Of a stretch of 64,000 nt of DNA, positions 62,254-64,000 are shown one piece after another. Positions within the stretch are counted from its first letter, which is position 1; every line of letters starts with the position of its first letter. Source of the stretch: Pseudanabaena sp. Chao 1811 (GTDB taxonomy: Bacteria > Cyanobacteriota > Cyanobacteriia > Pseudanabaenales > Pseudanabaenaceae); assembly GCF_027942295.1 (NCBI RefSeq), contig NZ_CP101416.1:4264501-4328500 (forward strand), written 5' to 3'. The position numbers were made by a program, and so were the translations under genes. The notes under the pieces were generated by a model, which saw only the letters and a program-made list of their open reading frames with translations, was not told the origin of the DNA and ran no database searches.

Positions 62254-64000
62254 CTAACTTTTTTCGTGATTACTTACATCTTCATCAAGATCGATAATCT
62301 GTCCATTAAAAAACTCTGCCATATTTCTTACAATCTTCTCCTCTTCAGATAAGCCAACATATCCTTTAGATTGAACAGAAACATTTGGAGTTGATTGGTT
62401 TATAGATTCATTCTCAGACTGATTGACTAATGGAACTGGCGGCGCAATGGTGGTAGGTTTAGGAACTGATACATGGGGAATCGGTACGGGTGGATGATTA
62501 TTTTGTATAGGTGGTGGTGCGATCGCAGGTGAATGGGGTAAAGGAGCGTGAACCTGTACCTCTGTTTGCTCTGGTTGAGAAGAAGGTGCAACAAACTTAA
62601 ACATTACCTTAATCGGACGTTGTAGCAACTTAGAACAGGCACTTTCTAGTTCAGGACGCTTTTGGACAGCGATATTTTTAGTGGTTTCATCCCGCTTGCC
62701 ACCTAAGCCGATTTTGACACTATTAGCATCAATTTCTAAAAAACGAGCTTCCATCTGCACAAAAATTGCTCTAGTTGGCGATGGCAACATTGGTAAAATA
62801 CCTTGCCATAACTGATCGAGGTCATATCCCACCGAGGCAAAACTCTCAAAATCATCATCATACCCAGAAGCAATAGGAGTTTCAATAATGGGCGCAGCAA
62901 CAGATTTAGTTAATACTTCAGGGCTAGGTTCGGCAATTGGTTGAGAAATAGGTTGATGGGAAATCTGCTCTTGGACAATCGGTAAATCTTGTTTGGGAGG
63001 TGCTGATACCTGTGGAATAGGATTATGTTTCGGAGCTTGAGTCGTCGGTTGAGGTGTTGTGGGAACATTCCGTGATGGGATAAATGCTTGAGGTTGCGAT
63101 TGCGCGATCGCACCTTGGGCAGAAGGTAGTAATCCCATCAAGGTGACTTCCAACCATAAGCGGGGTTGAGTGGAATTACGAATCTGTAACTCTGCCGATC
63201 GCAAATGTTGTTGACCAAGCAAAATATTGGGTACTGGCAAGGTTTGAGATAGCTGCACTAGTCTTTGCCAACCTGAATTAGTCATGGCAACTAAATCACT
63301 GCGATCGCTAGCTGTTTTGGCAATTAATAAATCCCGATAGACATTCGCCAAATTCTGCAACACAATCAAGGGTTCGCGTCCGCGATCCATAATCCGCCGC
63401 ACATAGTCAATTAATTGTGTGGAATGATCCGTGGCGATCGCTTCAATTAATGACAACAAGTCCTGTTCTGGGACAGAACCAACCAAATCCCAAACCGCCT
63501 CAACCGTAATCTCTCCATCTAATAGACTCAACTGGTCAAGCAGAGATTCCGCATCCCGTAGTCCTCCCTGTGCGATTTGGGCAACGAGAGTGAGAGCTTC
63601 AATATGAATATTAATGTTTTCATTGGCGGCGATCTTCCCTAAGTGTTTGACCATCGAATCAAGGGGAATCCGCCGAAAGTCAAAACGCTGACAACGCGAA
63701 ATAATTGTTGGTAATACGCGCTGCGGGTCGGTTGTAGCAAGTATAAAGGTAACGCGATCGGGTGGTTCTTCTAAGGTTTTGAGCAGTGCGTTAAACGCTG
63801 CTGTACTCAACATATGACATTCGTCAATGATATAAACCTTAAACCGAGCCTTAACTGGCGCAAACTGGGCGCGTTCGATTAATTCGCGAATATTATCAAC
63901 CCCTGTATTACTTGCTGCGTCGATTTCAGTAATATCTAGGGCGTTTCCATTGGCGATGCTATGGCATAGCTCACACTTGCCGCAGGGGTGAGGAGTAGGA
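62254..64000 (-). CDS. dnaX: DNA polymerase III subunit gamma/tau (5' end outside window)
   Basis: The minus-strand frame remains open to the right edge. The visible part starts with the zinc-binding Cys pair (PCGKCELC), EIDAASNTGVD, IIDECHML (Walker B/DECH) and ALLKTLEEPP. It then passes the SRC sensor-type CQRFDFRRIP into the lid and collar. It continues with a long Pro/Gln/Ser-rich tau-like linker and an acidic C-terminus. A clamp-loader ATPase subunit. No intein occurs in the visible part. An internal ATG at 63813 is not the start. Confidence 0.95.
   Translation of the reverse strand, partial: PTPHPCGKCELCHSIANGNALDITEIDAASNTGVDNIRELIERAQFAPVKARFKVYIIDECHMLSTAAFNALLKTLEEPPDRVTFILATTDPQRVLPTIISRCQRFDFRRIPLDSMVKHLGKIAANENINIHIEALTLVAQIAQGGLRDAESLLDQLSLLDGEITVEAVWDLVGSVPEQDLLSLIEAIATDHSTQLIDYVRRIMDRGREPLIVLQNLANVYRDLLIAKTASDRSDLVAMTNSGWQRLVQLSQTLPVPNILLGQQHLRSAELQIRNSTQPRLWLEVTLMGLLPSAQGAIAQSQPQAFIPSRNVPTTPQPTTQAPKHNPIPQVSAPPKQDLPIVQEQISHQPISQPIAEPSPEVLTKSVAAPIIETPIASGYDDDFESFASVGYDLDQLWQGILPMLPSPTRAIFVQMEARFLEIDANSVKIGLGGKRDETTKNIAVQKRPELESACSKLLQRPIKVMFKFVAPSSQPEQTEVQVHAPLPHSPAIAPPPIQNNHPPVPIPHVSVPKPTTIAPPVPLVNQSENESINQSTPNVSVQSKGYVGLSEEEKIVRNMAEFFNGQIIDLDEDVSNHEKS

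Noticed and set aside
62254-64000. Intein in dnaX
   Set aside because: The visible ATPase region reads continuously through DECHML and LLKTLEEPP with no insertion. The P-loop part lies outside the window and cannot be judged.

Overview
The window is a stretch of chromosome from a cyanobacterium. It carries the photosystem genes psaF, psaJ and psb27, a ferredoxin-type glutamate synthase and a bacteriophytochrome. It also shows very frequent HIP1-like GCGATCGC octamers and many REC/histidine kinase/GGDEF signalling proteins. The moderate AT content and gene styles fit a filamentous Pseudanabaena-like lineage, but that placement is a guess. Almost all of it is ordinary core genome. I see no prophage, transposase gene, CRISPR array or rRNA.

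Layout. 1-5.4 kb: the end of a sensor kinase, glutaredoxin, aspS, a pentapeptide-repeat membrane protein and an ABC ATPase. 5.5-15 kb: a CHASE2-GGDEF-EAL protein, a tiny secreted protein, a PmbA/TldE-like protein, a tRNA with anticodon CAU (probably Ile2), leuB and a DUF4912 protein. 14.5-22 kb: psb27 with a kinase-like gene, LD-carboxypeptidase, a FemAB-like protein, a DUF4178/aminopropyltransferase-like pair and psaFJ. 22-34 kb: tsaD, an acyltransferase, a SPOR-like protein, a glycosyltransferase, Dps, a vWA pair, gloB, tRNA-Gln, a sugar-nucleotide enzyme with a degenerate mutase domain, and pyrF. 34-47 kb: peptide deformylase, an HI0933-type flavoprotein, a REC-kinase, upp, and an EVE/bacteriophytochrome/REC-GAF-GGDEF cluster. 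47-64 kb: glutamate synthase, two peptidases, a Septu-like (PtuA/PtuB) defence pair, sppA, a processive glycosyltransferase overlapping a flavoprotein gene, and the 3' part of dnaX, cut by the right edge.

The most unusual feature is in the spacers. Nearly every gap holds a long, almost perfect hairpin with a 2-5 base loop. Many of these hairpins run into the stop codon of the neighbouring gene; in one case a single hairpin carries the stop codons of two convergent genes. One family of about 105-130 bp (at least five full copies, both orientations) has imperfect terminal inverted repeats, TTAACGTSAGTTCGA, around two hairpins and looks like a non-autonomous mobile repeat. A second, smaller family with two copies is also present. 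A 63-bp triplicate lies in the psaFJ 3' region and includes the psaJ stop codon.

The best candidate accessory systems are the PtuAB pair, the DUF4178/aminopropyltransferase-like pair and the phytochrome/diguanylate cyclase cluster. None was tested here by database search; all assignments rest on motifs read by eye.
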